A stretch of DNA of 64,000 nt from Methanocella arvoryzae MRE50 (GCF_000063445.1 NC_009464.1:1426001-1490000); one strand, 5' to 3'. Numbered from the stretch's first letter, positions 1 through 9,674 are shown. Numbers and translations: made by a program. Notes: a model not told the origin generated them from the sequence alone.

Positions 1-374
1 CTGCCGGTGTCGGGATTGATCGACGACGGCCCGGTAGAGCCCTTACAGCCGCCGAGGATGTTCGAGCAGATGACGAAGTACTTGTCAGTATCGAAAGCTT
101 TCCCGGGGCCGATGACGGTATCCCACCAGCCGGGCTTCCTGTCGCCCTCGTGCCAGCCGGCGGCATGGGCGTCGCCGGAGAAAGCGTGCTCTATCAGGAT
201 GGCGTTGCTCTTATCCTTGTTGAGCTTACCGTAAGTCTCGTAGGCTATGGTGACGTTCTTCAGCCGCCGGCCCGATTCCAGCACAAGGTCTTCGGGCAGG
301 TGGAAAAACTGGGTTTCCACCGCCCCCAGGTCTTTACCCAACTTCCGCACCTCCGACAGGTACCATTCGTTCAC
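1..374 (-). CDS. metX: Homoserine O-acetyltransferase, N-terminal part (cut by window edge)
   Basis: This gene is read from a GTG at 374 towards the window edge, so only about 124 N-terminal residues are present. The visible protein has the alpha/beta-hydrolase pattern of homoserine acetyltransferases, with [12 protein letters not shown] followed by [13 protein letters not shown] and [14 protein letters not shown]. The family acetylates homoserine with acetyl-CoA to give the substrate of MetY. The start lies 2 bp after the MetY stop, so the two are almost certainly co-transcribed. The catalytic serine region is outside the window. Family assignment is confident; acetyl versus succinyl specificity is inferred from the neighbour. 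Confidence 0.88.
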   Translation of the reverse strand, partial: MNEWYLSEVRKLGKDLGAVETQFFHLPEDLVLESGRRLKNVTIAYETYGKLNKDKSNAILIEHAFSGDAHAAGWHEGDRKPGWWDTVIGPGKAFDTDKYFVICSNILGGCKGSTGPSSINPDTG

Positions 375-376
375 TC

Positions 377-3078
<2,702 letters not shown>

Positions 3079-3160
3079 GTCCTGACAGCAATGGCCGGAA
3101 TTCCTGCTGGAAATCCGGTAGAAATACCAGCACGCTTCCGGATGACATGTGCCTGCAATA

Positions 3161-3172
3161 TAACAATTGTTA
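3161..3172. promoter_or_regulatory. Palindromic operator O1 in the SepCysS promoter
   Basis: Perfect palindrome TAACAATTGTTA. On the minus strand a TATA box (CTTATATATG, about 3199-3208) lies 27 bp upstream, which puts the palindrome at or just after the predicted transcription start of the SepCysS-metY-metX unit. A second half-like copy, TAACAATTA, sits at about 3179-3187. Confidence 0.65.
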
Positions 3173-3289
3173 ATTTCCTAATTGTTACTGACCCCGCACA
3201 TATATAAGGCATAGGTTTGAGGCCATTCTTACAGCCCACACAATCGCTGTCTGCCTGCTAACGCTGCCGTCAGTAGCACCACAGGCATA

Positions 3290-3304
3290 TTAACAATTGT
3301 TTAA
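3290..3304. promoter_or_regulatory. Near-palindromic operator O2 with a second TATA box
   Basis: TTAACAATTGTTTAA, one base longer than the core motif. On the minus strand a TATA box (CTTTATATAGC, about 3313-3323) lies 10-20 bp upstream, consistent with a second, distal start for the SepCysS transcript near 3290. The plus-strand alternative is weak because the first ATG is only 13 nt past the TATA box. Confidence 0.5.
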
Positions 3305-3471
3305 TGGCATTCATGCTATATAAAGCATACGATCATGGTAAAATTATGCATTGCAGTAATATCGAGAGTTATATGGCAGGTTATTATAGGAGAGGAATCG
3401 TCGCACGAGAAGAAGGTCAAACCGTCTCTGAATAGGGTTTGCGCAGATATATCATTGTATGAATACCGGAG

Positions 3472-3542
3472 AGCAGAAGGAGAGAATCGAACTCTCTTTC
3501 ACTGGTCTGCAGCCAGTTGCATAGCCACTCTGCCACTTCTGC
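3472..3542 (-). tRNA. tRNA-Cys(GCA), copy 1
   Basis: A complete 71-nt cloverleaf folds on the minus strand: acceptor GCAGAAG/CTTCTGC, 3-bp D stem, anticodon stem ACTGG/CCAGT around loop CTGCAGA (anticodon GCA), T arm GAGAG-TTCGATT-CTCTC, and discriminator U73, the base expected for tRNA-Cys. CCA is not encoded. It lies 394 bp upstream of the enzyme that charges it with cysteine. Copy 3 has the same sequence. Confidence 0.95.
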
Positions 3543-3548
3543 TTTACT

Positions 3549-3560
3549 TAACAATTGTTA
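3549..3560. promoter_or_regulatory. Palindromic operator O3 on the tRNA-Cys copy 1 start site
   Basis: Perfect TAACAATTGTTA, 6 nt before the tRNA 5' end. The minus-strand TATA box TATAAAAAG (3574-3582) predicts a start near 3553, inside the palindrome. This is a repressor-like placement. Confidence 0.7.
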
Positions 3561-3675
3561 TAATACCCTGGTCCTTTTTATAGCTATCTGATGCGGCAAA
3601 ACCGGATACAGATTTACCGGGCGCCACGCACGTGCTGGCAGCCAGGCTGGCGAGATTAAGCCGGGGGACCAGGTA

Positions 3676-3849
3676 TTACAAATCGAATAGTCTGGAGCAT
3701 TTTTCTTTTATCAGCCAGGTGACGAACGAGGAAATTTCTTGCGGATCCGTCTCCGCGTACAGTTCGGCTCCCAGCTTTTCGCCGAAGCCGTACTCCCGGA
3801 ACCGTTGCCAGTGCCAGACTTCAACCGCCTGGGTGCAACGATATTGAAG
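3676..3849 (-). pseudogene. Possible gene remnant, 57 open codons without a start
   Basis: The minus strand between two in-frame stops (TAA at 3850-3852 and TAA at 3676-3678) reads like real protein, with stretches such as VEVWHWQRFREYGFGEKLG and DPQEISSFVTWLIKEK. No ATG, GTG or TTG is available. I do not recognise a family. A TATA-like TATATTAAC lies just upstream. It may be the 3' end of a decayed gene, or a small gene with an unusual start. The rest of 3561-4058 shows no gene. Confidence 0.3.
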
Positions 3850-3986
3850 TTAATATACTTGTATGAGCCTGGCGACGGGCTTTCCCTCAGGATAAAAAGC
3901 CTTGCGGTTGGAATTAATAAGACTGAGAAAGCAGATGGCTGGTGCCGGCCGGGCAAGTTGCGGTCAGCCCGGCAGCAGAAGGAGTG

Positions 3987-4010
3987 AGATCGCCCGGGAG
4001 GAGGCGATCT
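3987..4010. terminator. Hairpin downstream of the small HTH gene
   Basis: AGATCGCC and GGCGATCT form a perfect 8-bp stem with an 8-nt loop, about 48 bp past the stop of the minus-strand HTH gene. A second hairpin, GCCGGGC/GCCCGGC, lies at about 3949-3974. No T run follows on the minus strand, so a terminator role is only possible. Confidence 0.3.
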
Positions 4011-4058
4011 AAAAGGCGGTGCTATAGAGTTAAAACAATGTCCAAGCGGGTGATTTCC

Positions 4059-4241
4059 TTACCCGCCAGACACCCCCGGGTTGAGCCCGTAGAGGCTCTG
4101 CCTGGCGTCCTTGAAGCAGAACCGCTCGACAATCACGTTTTCGGTGCGCAGGCGGTTCAGCGCGTAGCGCACGGTCCTCGGCGGAAGATAAGACCGCTCG
4201 ATGATCTCCTTCTGCGTCAGAGGAGTGCCGGTCTCGAGCAC
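4059..4241 (-). CDS. Winged-helix (MarR/ArsR-like) transcriptional regulator
   Basis: A small DNA-binding protein with an archaeal winged-helix core: LTQKEIIERSYLPPRTVRYALNRLRTE would be helices 2-3 with the recognition helix at PPRTVRYALNRL. The GTG at 4241 is the first usual start codon, but the same frame stays open to about 4334. Its upstream codons (SPKIERLPPSAKLVIKVLE) look like the normal N-terminus of such regulators, so the true protein is probably 25-30 residues longer with a non-standard start, or the start has been damaged. A variant of the cysteine-block palindrome lies upstream at 4365-4380. Target unknown. Confidence 0.6.
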   Translation of the reverse strand: MLETGTPLTQKEIIERSYLPPRTVRYALNRLRTENVIVERFCFKDARQSLYGLNPGVSGG

Positions 4242-4364
4242 TTTGATGACCAGCTTCGCCGACGGCGGGAGACGCTCGATCTTAGGCGATACGGAGATTT
4301 CTGAGTTACTGCCAGTGATGGCAAAAACGATCCCTCATGGTATGTTTCACCACACCTAAATAGA

Positions 4365-4380
4365 CTTAACAATAGTTAAG
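4365..4380. promoter_or_regulatory. Variant palindrome O4 (CTTAACAATAGTTAAG)
   Basis: The arms match the operator found at the tRNA-Cys genes but the centre is ATAG instead of ATTG. It lies just upstream of a weak TATA-like CTATTTAGG (about 4352-4360) for the winged-helix gene, so unlike the others it does not cover the predicted start. It may be a weaker site. Confidence 0.4.
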
Positions 4381-4563
4381 TCTTTCGATGGAGGCAAATT
4401 TCTGGGCGTAGCATGCGGTTATAGGCAAAACGCCCCCGGGTAATGCCTGCTCGTAAAAGCAGATAAAAAAGTGAGAGGCGGGTGCCTGGTCAACAATAGG
4501 GCAGTGCCTGCCGCCGACCATAGTACACGACAACAGATCCGGCTGCATATACGCTACCAGCGA

Positions 4564-4740
4564 TCATTTTGCAGCCAGCCCCCCTCGGAGGAAGCGGCGC
4601 AGCTCGTTCTCATCGTATGGAAGCGGGGGAGTGCTCCAGGGCATGTACCCGGCTGCCAGCGTGGCCTGGACCGTGCGACGTTTTCCCGGCAGGAGGCTCC
4701 CGGAGAGTTCAGCGGCTGTACCCGGGGTGGCAAAAGCCAT
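4564..4740 (-). CDS. Small hypothetical protein, 58 residues
   Basis: An ATG at 4740 opens a 58-codon frame, starting MAFATPGTAAELSG and ending in ELRRFLRGGLAAK, with protein-like composition (TVQATLAAGYMPW in the middle). An AGAAGG purine run abuts the ATG rather too closely for a normal ribosome site. I recognise no family. The stretch 4242-4563 before it holds only the O4 palindrome, and nothing else is seen up to 4924. It could be a real small gene or a remnant. Confidence 0.33.
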   Translation of the reverse strand: MAFATPGTAAELSGSLLPGKRRTVQATLAAGYMPWSTPPLPYDENELRRFLRGGLAAK

Positions 4741-4924
4741 CCCTTCTCTGGTTTTGAAGTTCGGAATTCATCACTTACCTGATGGACTGTCAGGAATATC
4801 AAGCTGAGGATTCAGGCCAAATATGGCATGATCTATGGTTTCCACGCTGAGCGAGTAAAGATTGCCGCAATATTCACAAATAAATAGCTGGCTGGCAAAG
4901 CCTCTGGTGAGCTGACAGCCGCAT

Positions 4925-5080
4925 ATGACCAGAGACATATTCTATAGAGAATCAGGCAGCTACAGGTTTGCCGTGGACAAGGCAGGCATAGGCAGCGTCC
5001 GCGTGCTCAAGAGAGTCAACTTCAAGACATTTATCAGGAGAGTGACAGAGCATGGAATCCAGCGTCAGGAAGAAAGCTGA
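4925..5080 (+). CDS. Small basic protein, 51 residues, overlapping the radical SAM gene
   Basis: ATG at 4925, with GGTGA about 15 nt upstream, opens a frame of 51 residues. It begins MTRDIFYRESGSYRFAVD, contains SVRVLKRVNFKTFIRR and ends HGIQRQEES. It overlaps the start of the radical SAM gene by 29 bp in another frame, so translation of the two may be coupled. It lies below usual gene-calling length. A role as accessory protein or substrate peptide of the radical SAM enzyme is possible but unproven; it could also be chance. Confidence 0.4.
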   Translation: MTRDIFYRESGSYRFAVDKAGIGSVRVLKRVNFKTFIRRVTEHGIQRQEES

Positions 5081-6044
5081 GCTGATCGAGACCGGCGGCG
5101 TAACCGTCGACTCCTCGTTCGCCCCTTATAAAAGTAAAGCAACTGCGGGCCCCGGAGCAGGGCTGGAATCGATCTTCGTGAACATCGACGGGCACAGGGT
5201 AAGGCTGGGCGTCCGCCAGGCCTCGAGGTTCAGCGCTACTATCGACGACGGCATCGTCGTCATTTCCGCGGAGGGCAAAGAGTTCGCCCGGGGACGCCTC
5301 GAGCAGCCGATCTGCCACTGTCCGAAACAGGTCTACATCACAGTGAGCGAGCGCTGCGTGTTCGACTGCAAGTTCTGTCCTGTGCCAAAGCTGCAGGGCA
5401 AGGTCAAGTCTGACGAGGAAATCCGGCAGATTGTCAGGGACGGGCTGAGGAGCCCCGAGCTCTCGGCGATATCGATCACTTCGGGCGTCTGGAAGACTCC
5501 CGCAGAGGAGGCCCGTAAGGTGGCCAGAGTTGTAAGGCTGATCAGGCAGGAGCTCGGTGACAGAGACGTTCCCATCGGAGTCTCCATCTATGCCACGGAC
5601 GAGTCTTCGGAGCTGCTGAAAGAGGCCGGAGCCGCGGAGGTCAAGTACAACATCGAGACGGTCGACAGGGAGATCTTCGAGAAAGTCTGCCCGGGCCTGT
5701 CATTCGACTACATCGTCAAGTCGCTGGAACACGCTGTAGAGGTCTTCGGCCGCAACCACGTTTTCTCCAACATCCTGATCGGCATGGGAGAATCAGACGA
5801 CACTGTGATAAAGGGCATGGAGATGCTCGCTATCAAGGGCGTCATTCCCATACTCCGAAAGACCAATCCACATCCGCTCCGTGCAGGGGAGATCAAGATA
5901 GAGCCGGTGAGCGCTGCCAGACTACTCAAGCTGGCGACGGAACAGCGGCGCATCATCGAGAAGTATGGGCTTGACGCGAAAAAGGCGCTGACTGGCTGCA
6001 TACCGTGCACAGGCTGCGATATCACGCCCATCCTGGACCTTTAA
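5052..6044 (+). CDS. Radical SAM protein, biotin-synthase-related (COG2516-like)
   Basis: This 330-residue protein carries the radical SAM cluster motif C102-x3-C106-x2-C109 (RCVFDCKFCP), preceded by C88 and C90. Near the C-terminus there is a second cysteine set C316, C319, C322 (CIPCTGC) that could hold an auxiliary cluster. GESDDTVIKGMEML is typical of the BioB-like half of the superfamily. The reaction is unknown. It stands alone on the plus strand, facing thiI across a 57-bp gap, with a 51-residue frame overlapping its start. Its place next to sulfur-transfer genes hints at a thiolation or cofactor role, which is inference. Confidence 0.78.
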   Translation: MESSVRKKAELIETGGVTVDSSFAPYKSKATAGPGAGLESIFVNIDGHRVRLGVRQASRFSATIDDGIVVISAEGKEFARGRLEQPICHCPKQVYITVSERCVFDCKFCPVPKLQGKVKSDEEIRQIVRDGLRSPELSAISITSGVWKTPAEEARKVARVVRLIRQELGDRDVPIGVSIYATDESSELLKEAGAAEVKYNIETVDREIFEKVCPGLSFDYIVKSLEHAVEVFGRNHVFSNILIGMGESDDTVIKGMEMLAIKGVIPILRKTNPHPLRAGEIKIEPVSAARLLKLATEQRRIIEKYGLDAKKALTGCIPCTGCDITPILDL

Positions 6045-6101
6045 CTATTTTCTGGCGGGCAATCAGCCTGCTGTTCAGGCAACTTTTGCTGTATTTCTCC
6101 T

Positions 6102-7289
6102 TTAGCCTGAGATCTCGACCCTCTGGAGGTTGTCCATCTCGTACTGCACCAGTGCTTTGAAATCGAACTGCTCCCGCTCCATCCTGATCACTTCTTCGAG
6201 ATGGCCGTGGATGGACGGGTGTTTAGGGACTGCCTTGCAGCCCATCGCTTTTTTTGTGGACAGATCGAACAGGCCTATCCTTCTGGACAGCTCGACGATC
6301 TCATCTTTATCCATCCCTATTAGCGGGTGGTTGATGGGGAAGTCGACGCCGTAGATCTCCGCGAGCATATTGTTGGATGTCTGCGAAGCCACCTGGCCGA
6401 TGGACGAGCCGGTGACGATGCCGTGGGCGCCCTCTTTTTCTGCAATGGCCCGGGCCACTTTGTACATGAGGTGCTTGCAGAACACGCAGGTGTACTTCTG
6501 GTTGCCCTTTTCCTGAAACGCCTGCAGGTTAGGGCCGTGGGGCATGACGTACGCTGTCATCCCGTGGCCGGGGCACCACTTGCTGAGCTCCCTGAGGGTG
6601 TCCAGGGCCCTGTTCATAGTAGTATCGTCGAAGTATGGAGCGTTGTGGAAGAACACGGGCACTATTTCGCAGCCCCGCTTCATCATGAGCCACGCTGCGA
6701 CGGGCGAGTCTATGCCACCAGAGACCATTGCCACCATTTTGCCCTGGCTGCCGAGAGGCATGCCCCCGACGCCTTTGACGATCTCGGTGAAGACGTATGA
6801 GCCCGAGTCTCTGATCTCCACGTGGATGGCATGGTCGGGGTTTTTTAAGTCCACCTTCGGGTGCCTGTCTTTTACCGCCTCGAACACGGCGTCGCCGCAG
6901 GTCCGGCCTATGTCCTGCGAGGTGAAGGGCTGGTTCTTGCCCCCGGAGTGCCTCGGGATGATCGCGAAGGTCTGGTGGTCCTTGATGAGCTCCCTGCCGA
7001 AAGCTGCAGCCACGGCTGCGGCATCTCCTATGGCAGGCCGGGCGGAGACTGCGGGGCTGCATGAGACAACTCCGAACACTCTGGCGATGGATTCCGGTGC
7101 TTTCGGGTCCCGGGTATGGACGAATATGCGGCCTCGTTCCTTAGAGATGCGGTCGTAGGCTACCTGATCCTGGCCCATCATCGCTTTGAGATTTTTTATC
7201 AACAGGTCTTCGTACTTTCTCCTGATCTGGTCGCTCTTGATGGCAATTTCGCCGTAGCGAACAATGACAGTATCAAAATCCAAACTCAA
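6102..7289 (-). CDS. thiI: tRNA 4-thiouridine synthetase / sulfurtransferase ThiI
   Basis: A 395-residue ThiI with an N-terminal ferredoxin-like/THUMP region (about 1-170) and a PP-loop ATPase (SGGIDS, 190-195). It activates U8 of tRNA with ATP and inserts sulfur. It lacks the rhodanese domain of the E. coli enzyme and instead has C268-x2-C271 (TCVFCKH) plus C351 (MGCKAVP), the arrangement of archaeal ThiI that uses sulfide or an Fe-S intermediate. The start is TTG at 7289, touching the larE stop; a second TTG two codons later has better spacing from the GGTGA ribosome site. It is probably in one transcript with larE and two tRNA-Cys genes. Confidence 0.92.
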   Translation of the reverse strand: MSLDFDTVIVRYGEIAIKSDQIRRKYEDLLIKNLKAMMGQDQVAYDRISKERGRIFVHTRDPKAPESIARVFGVVSCSPAVSARPAIGDAAAVAAAFGRELIKDHQTFAIIPRHSGGKNQPFTSQDIGRTCGDAVFEAVKDRHPKVDLKNPDHAIHVEIRDSGSYVFTEIVKGVGGMPLGSQGKMVAMVSGGIDSPVAAWLMMKRGCEIVPVFFHNAPYFDDTTMNRALDTLRELSKWCPGHGMTAYVMPHGPNLQAFQEKGNQKYTCVFCKHLMYKVARAIAEKEGAHGIVTGSSIGQVASQTSNNMLAEIYGVDFPINHPLIGMDKDEIVELSRRIGLFDLSTKKAMGCKAVPKHPSIHGHLEEVIRMEREQFDFKALVQYEMDNLQRVEISG

Positions 7290-8105
7290 TCACCTTGTCA
7301 GTACTTCGTTCAGGCTCCCGCTGCGGAAGCCCCGCAGGTCCAGGGTCACGTATACAAAGCCCTGCCTGCCAATGTGATCCACGATTTTCTCCCGGTGCCC
7401 GATCAATCGTTCGATGTCTTCGGGGGGCACCTCGATGCGGGCGACATCCCCGTGGTACCGCACCCGGCACTGCCGGAAGCCCAGCTCCCGCAGCAGCTTT
7501 TCAGCCTCGTGGACCCGCTTCAGACGATTCTCAGTGATCGGGGTGCCGTAGGGGAACCGGCTCGCCAGACACGCGCCTGAAGGCCGGTCCCAGGTGGGTA
7601 GCCCTGCCTGCTTCGAGAGCTCCCTGATCTCGCTTTTCGAGAGCCCTGCTTCCAGCAGCGGGCTTCTGACACCGAGCTCTCTGCCCGCGGCCATTCCGGG
7701 CCGGTAATCGCCGGTATCGTCAGCGTTGGCCCCATCTATGATGCTCTCGATACCCAGTTCCTGCTGTACCTGTTTGAGGGCGGTGTAGCGTACCTGCTTA
7801 CAGTAGTAGCAGCGGTTTGGAGGATTGGCGGCAAAATCAGGGCTGCCCAGCTCGTCGGCATGGATCAGGACATGCCTGGCGCCGATGAGGCCGGCCAGCT
7901 CTACGGCATAACCCCGCTCCTCCGGGGGCAGCGTCGAGGAGGTCGCCGTCACAGCCACGACCTGATCAGGGCCCAGGGTATCCACCGCACACCTGAGGAG
8001 AAAGGTAGAGTCGACCCCGCCGGAAAATGCGACGAGGACCGAGCCCATGTCCCGGAGGATCTCCTGGAGACGGATACGCTTCGCTTCGAGGATAGTCGAG
8101 GACAT
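7290..8105 (-). CDS. larE: LarE-like ATP-dependent sulfur transferase (PP-loop)
   Basis: A 271-residue PP-loop protein of the LarE/TIGR00268 family, which adenylates and thiolates a carboxylate. The ATP loop is SGGVDS at 28-33. Cysteines C99 and C102 (RCYYCK) and C179 (SGACLASRF) match the three-cysteine LarE subtype that binds a 4Fe-4S cluster rather than sacrificing its own cysteine; subtype assignment is from memory of the family. The ATG at 8105 was chosen because the longer frame runs backwards through two tRNA genes. The start is only 13 nt from the 3' end of tRNA-Cys copy 2. No lactate racemase gene is nearby, so the true acceptor is unknown. Confidence 0.85.
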   Translation of the reverse strand: MSSTILEAKRIRLQEILRDMGSVLVAFSGGVDSTFLLRCAVDTLGPDQVVAVTATSSTLPPEERGYAVELAGLIGARHVLIHADELGSPDFAANPPNRCYYCKQVRYTALKQVQQELGIESIIDGANADDTGDYRPGMAAGRELGVRSPLLEAGLSKSEIRELSKQAGLPTWDRPSGACLASRFPYGTPITENRLKRVHEAEKLLRELGFRQCRVRYHGDVARIEVPPEDIERLIGHREKIVDHIGRQGFVYVTLDLRGFRSGSLNEVLTR

Positions 8106-8118
8106 AAAAAACCCTGAG

Positions 8119-8189
8119 AGCAGAATGAGAGAATCGAACTCCCCTAAACCGATCTGCAGTCGGTTGCATAGCCTCTCTGCCAATTCTGC
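8119..8189 (-). tRNA. tRNA-Cys(GCA), copy 2 (divergent)
   Basis: Full cloverleaf with acceptor GCAGAAT/ATTCTGC, anticodon stem ACCGA/TCGGT, loop CTGCAGA (GCA), T arm GGGAG-TTCGATT-CTCTC and U73. It differs from copies 1 and 3 in the last acceptor pair, the anticodon stem, the variable loop and one T-stem pair (a G-U), mostly with compensating changes, so it looks functional. It has no palindrome or TATA box of its own and probably shares the promoter of copy 3, 58 bp upstream. Confidence 0.94.
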
Positions 8190-8247
8190 CTTTATTTTGA
8201 GAACCGGGCCCTGTAAACAGTACCCGGCGATTTTAGGTAATGTTAAG

Positions 8248-8318
8248 AGCAGAAGGAGAGAATCGAACTCTCTTTCACTGGTCTGCAGCCAGTTGCATAG
8301 CCACTCTGCCACTTCTGC
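8248..8318 (-). tRNA. tRNA-Cys(GCA), copy 3
   Basis: Same 71-nt sequence as copy 1: acceptor GCAGAAG/CTTCTGC, anticodon GCA, U73, no encoded CCA. It leads a probable transcript tRNA-Cys, tRNA-Cys, larE, thiI. Its promoter carries the palindrome at the same 6-nt distance from the tRNA 5' end as in copy 1. Confidence 0.95.
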
Positions 8319-8323
8319 GTGTC

Positions 8324-8337
8324 TTAACAATTGTTAA
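8324..8337. promoter_or_regulatory. Palindromic operator O5 on the tRNA-Cys copy 3 start site
   Basis: Perfect 14-bp palindrome TTAACAATTGTTAA. The minus-strand TATA box CTATATG (8352-8358) predicts a start near 8330, at the centre of the palindrome. The layout matches O3. Confidence 0.72.
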
Positions 8338-8390
8338 TAGGCGGGGGATAACATATAGATTGGGATTGAGGCAAAAAATGATAGAAAAAG

Positions 8391-8774
8391 TTAGTCGAGC
8401 TTATAGACCTTGCTGCCTTCGAAGCAGACATTACAGCCTTCGAGCTCAGTGTCTTCCTGGCGATGCAGGTCGCACAGCGAGCCGCTGGCCTTGACGATGC
8501 CGCAGATCATGCAGATGCCCGGGATGACGTCCCTGGGGGACTTCTCGTTCATGATCTCTTTAGCCAGGTTCTTGATGCCCCTGCGAATATCTTTATTGAT
8601 CGGTATGCCTTTTCCGCGCTTGTCCTTGATGTACTGGGAGACGGCTGACTGAGTGATGCCCAGGCGCTCCGAAACGTCTTTCTGGGACATGCCCATCTTG
8701 ACCAGCTCTTTGGAAAGCTCCGCCCGGATGGTCGGGATCACGTACCAGACAATTAGTTCACAGGGTGGCTTCAT
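8391..8774 (-). CDS. XRE-family transcriptional regulator with Cys-rich tail (COG2522-like)
   Basis: A 127-residue protein with an N-terminal helix-turn-helix at about 28-55 (MSQKDVSERLGITQSAVSQY, recognition helix TQSAVSQYIK). The C-terminal part has C88-x2-C91, C101, and C114-x2-C117, a ligand set suited to zinc or an Fe-S cluster. ATG 8774 was preferred over 8807 because the longer form would include the operator. A palindrome lies 18 bp upstream over the predicted start, which points to self-repression. The same palindrome marks cysteine and tRNA-Cys genes, so I infer this is the regulator of that set, sensing sulfur, cysteine or redox through the cysteines. No direct proof. Confidence 0.82.
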   Translation of the reverse strand: MKPPCELIVWYVIPTIRAELSKELVKMGMSQKDVSERLGITQSAVSQYIKDKRGKGIPINKDIRRGIKNLAKEIMNEKSPRDVIPGICMICGIVKASGSLCDLHRQEDTELEGCNVCFEGSKVYKLD

Positions 8775-8791
8775 AGTATCACGGCGTTTAT

Positions 8792-8803
8792 TAACAATTG
8801 TTA
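8792..8803. promoter_or_regulatory. Palindromic operator O6 in the regulator's own promoter
   Basis: Perfect TAACAATTGTTA. The minus-strand TATA box TTTATAAT (8813-8820) predicts a start near 8792, so the palindrome covers it. The ATG at 8774 is 18 nt downstream, giving a short leader with a GTGAT ribosome site. Confidence 0.7.
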
Positions 8804-8926
8804 TCATACCGGATTATAAATAGTTAACGATGTTAAGTTGCCGGCTGAGTCCAAAGAGACAACGGGCAATTTTAAAAAAGTTCGATAGCACCGGGCAGTG
8901 CCACCATTTCCGTAATCCTGGAGCAG

Positions 8927-9502
8927 CTACTTGCACTCGTCGTCGATGCATCCGAGAACCTGTACCCCATTCTCGTCGACATCGATGGTGACCAGCGTCT
9001 GGACGTTGTAGCCCATGTCCTCGATGATCTTCTTGCCGTTGCCACGCTGGATGACTACTACTATGTCCTTGATCTCTGCGCCAGCCATTTCCAGCGCCTT
9101 GATCACGGCCGCGAGGGTGCCGCCTGTGCTGATCACGTCGTCGACGATGAGCACCCGGTCGCCCTTGCAGATGCCGTTCAGGTACAATTCGCCCTTGGAG
9201 TACCCGGTCGCCTGGTGGACGGCGATCTCGCCCGGCAGCTCGTACTTCCTCTTGCGGATGATGATGAACGGGATGTCGGTGATCTGCGACAGCGAGGCGC
9301 CGATGGGCAGGCCCATAGCCTCGATGGTGACTATCTTGTCGACGTCTAAATCGGCATTCTTGACGATGCAGGCGATGACATCCCGCAGCAGCTCGGGCTT
9401 CACGACCGGCACGCCGTCAGAAATGGGATGAATAAAATAGTTGTAAGTGCCTCGCTTTACAATCGGTGCCGTCTTCAGCGACTCTTTCAGAATTTTTAAC
9501 AT
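8927..9502 (-). CDS. hpt: Hypoxanthine/guanine phosphoribosyltransferase (archaeal type)
   Basis: A 191-residue type I phosphoribosyltransferase for purine salvage, joining hypoxanthine or guanine to PRPP. The PRPP-binding loop is [15 protein letters not shown] near residues 117-131. The N-terminus [26 protein letters not shown] is typical of the archaeal Hpt family. The ATG at 9502 gives the usual length; an upstream ATG adds 26 atypical residues. Single gene on the minus strand with no clear operon partner. The 172 bp to the next gene hold no feature I can name. Confidence 0.9.
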   Translation of the reverse strand: MLKILKESLKTAPIVKRGTYNYFIHPISDGVPVVKPELLRDVIACIVKNADLDVDKIVTIEAMGLPIGASLSQITDIPFIIIRKRKYELPGEIAVHQATGYSKGELYLNGICKGDRVLIVDDVISTGGTLAAVIKALEMAGAEIKDIVVVIQRGNGKKIIEDMGYNVQTLVTIDVDENGVQVLGCIDDECK

Positions 9503-9674
9503 GGATATGCGCCCCACCTGATGGTTGAGTTTTTTCAGTATTAAGACAGCCGCTCGCTCCAAACCGGATGCCTGCGGCAATTCAAGGATACTCTACGCGC
9601 TTCCCTTATAATAAACCGCCGCATGTGAGTTGCTGAGAGTGATATACGGACCCGACTACATGGTGATTCTCTGG

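Noticed and set aside
3335-3583. Plus-strand frame across tRNA-Cys copy 1
   Set aside because: It reads the tRNA antisense, and its ATG is too near the TATA-like sequence to be transcribed from it.
4554-4802. Minus-strand 82-codon frame
   Set aside because: The overlapping 58-codon frame in another phase reads more like protein; both cannot be real.
8106-8330. Upstream extension of the larE frame by 75 codons
   Set aside because: It reads through two tRNA-Cys genes on the same strand; the ATG at 8105 begins the conserved protein.
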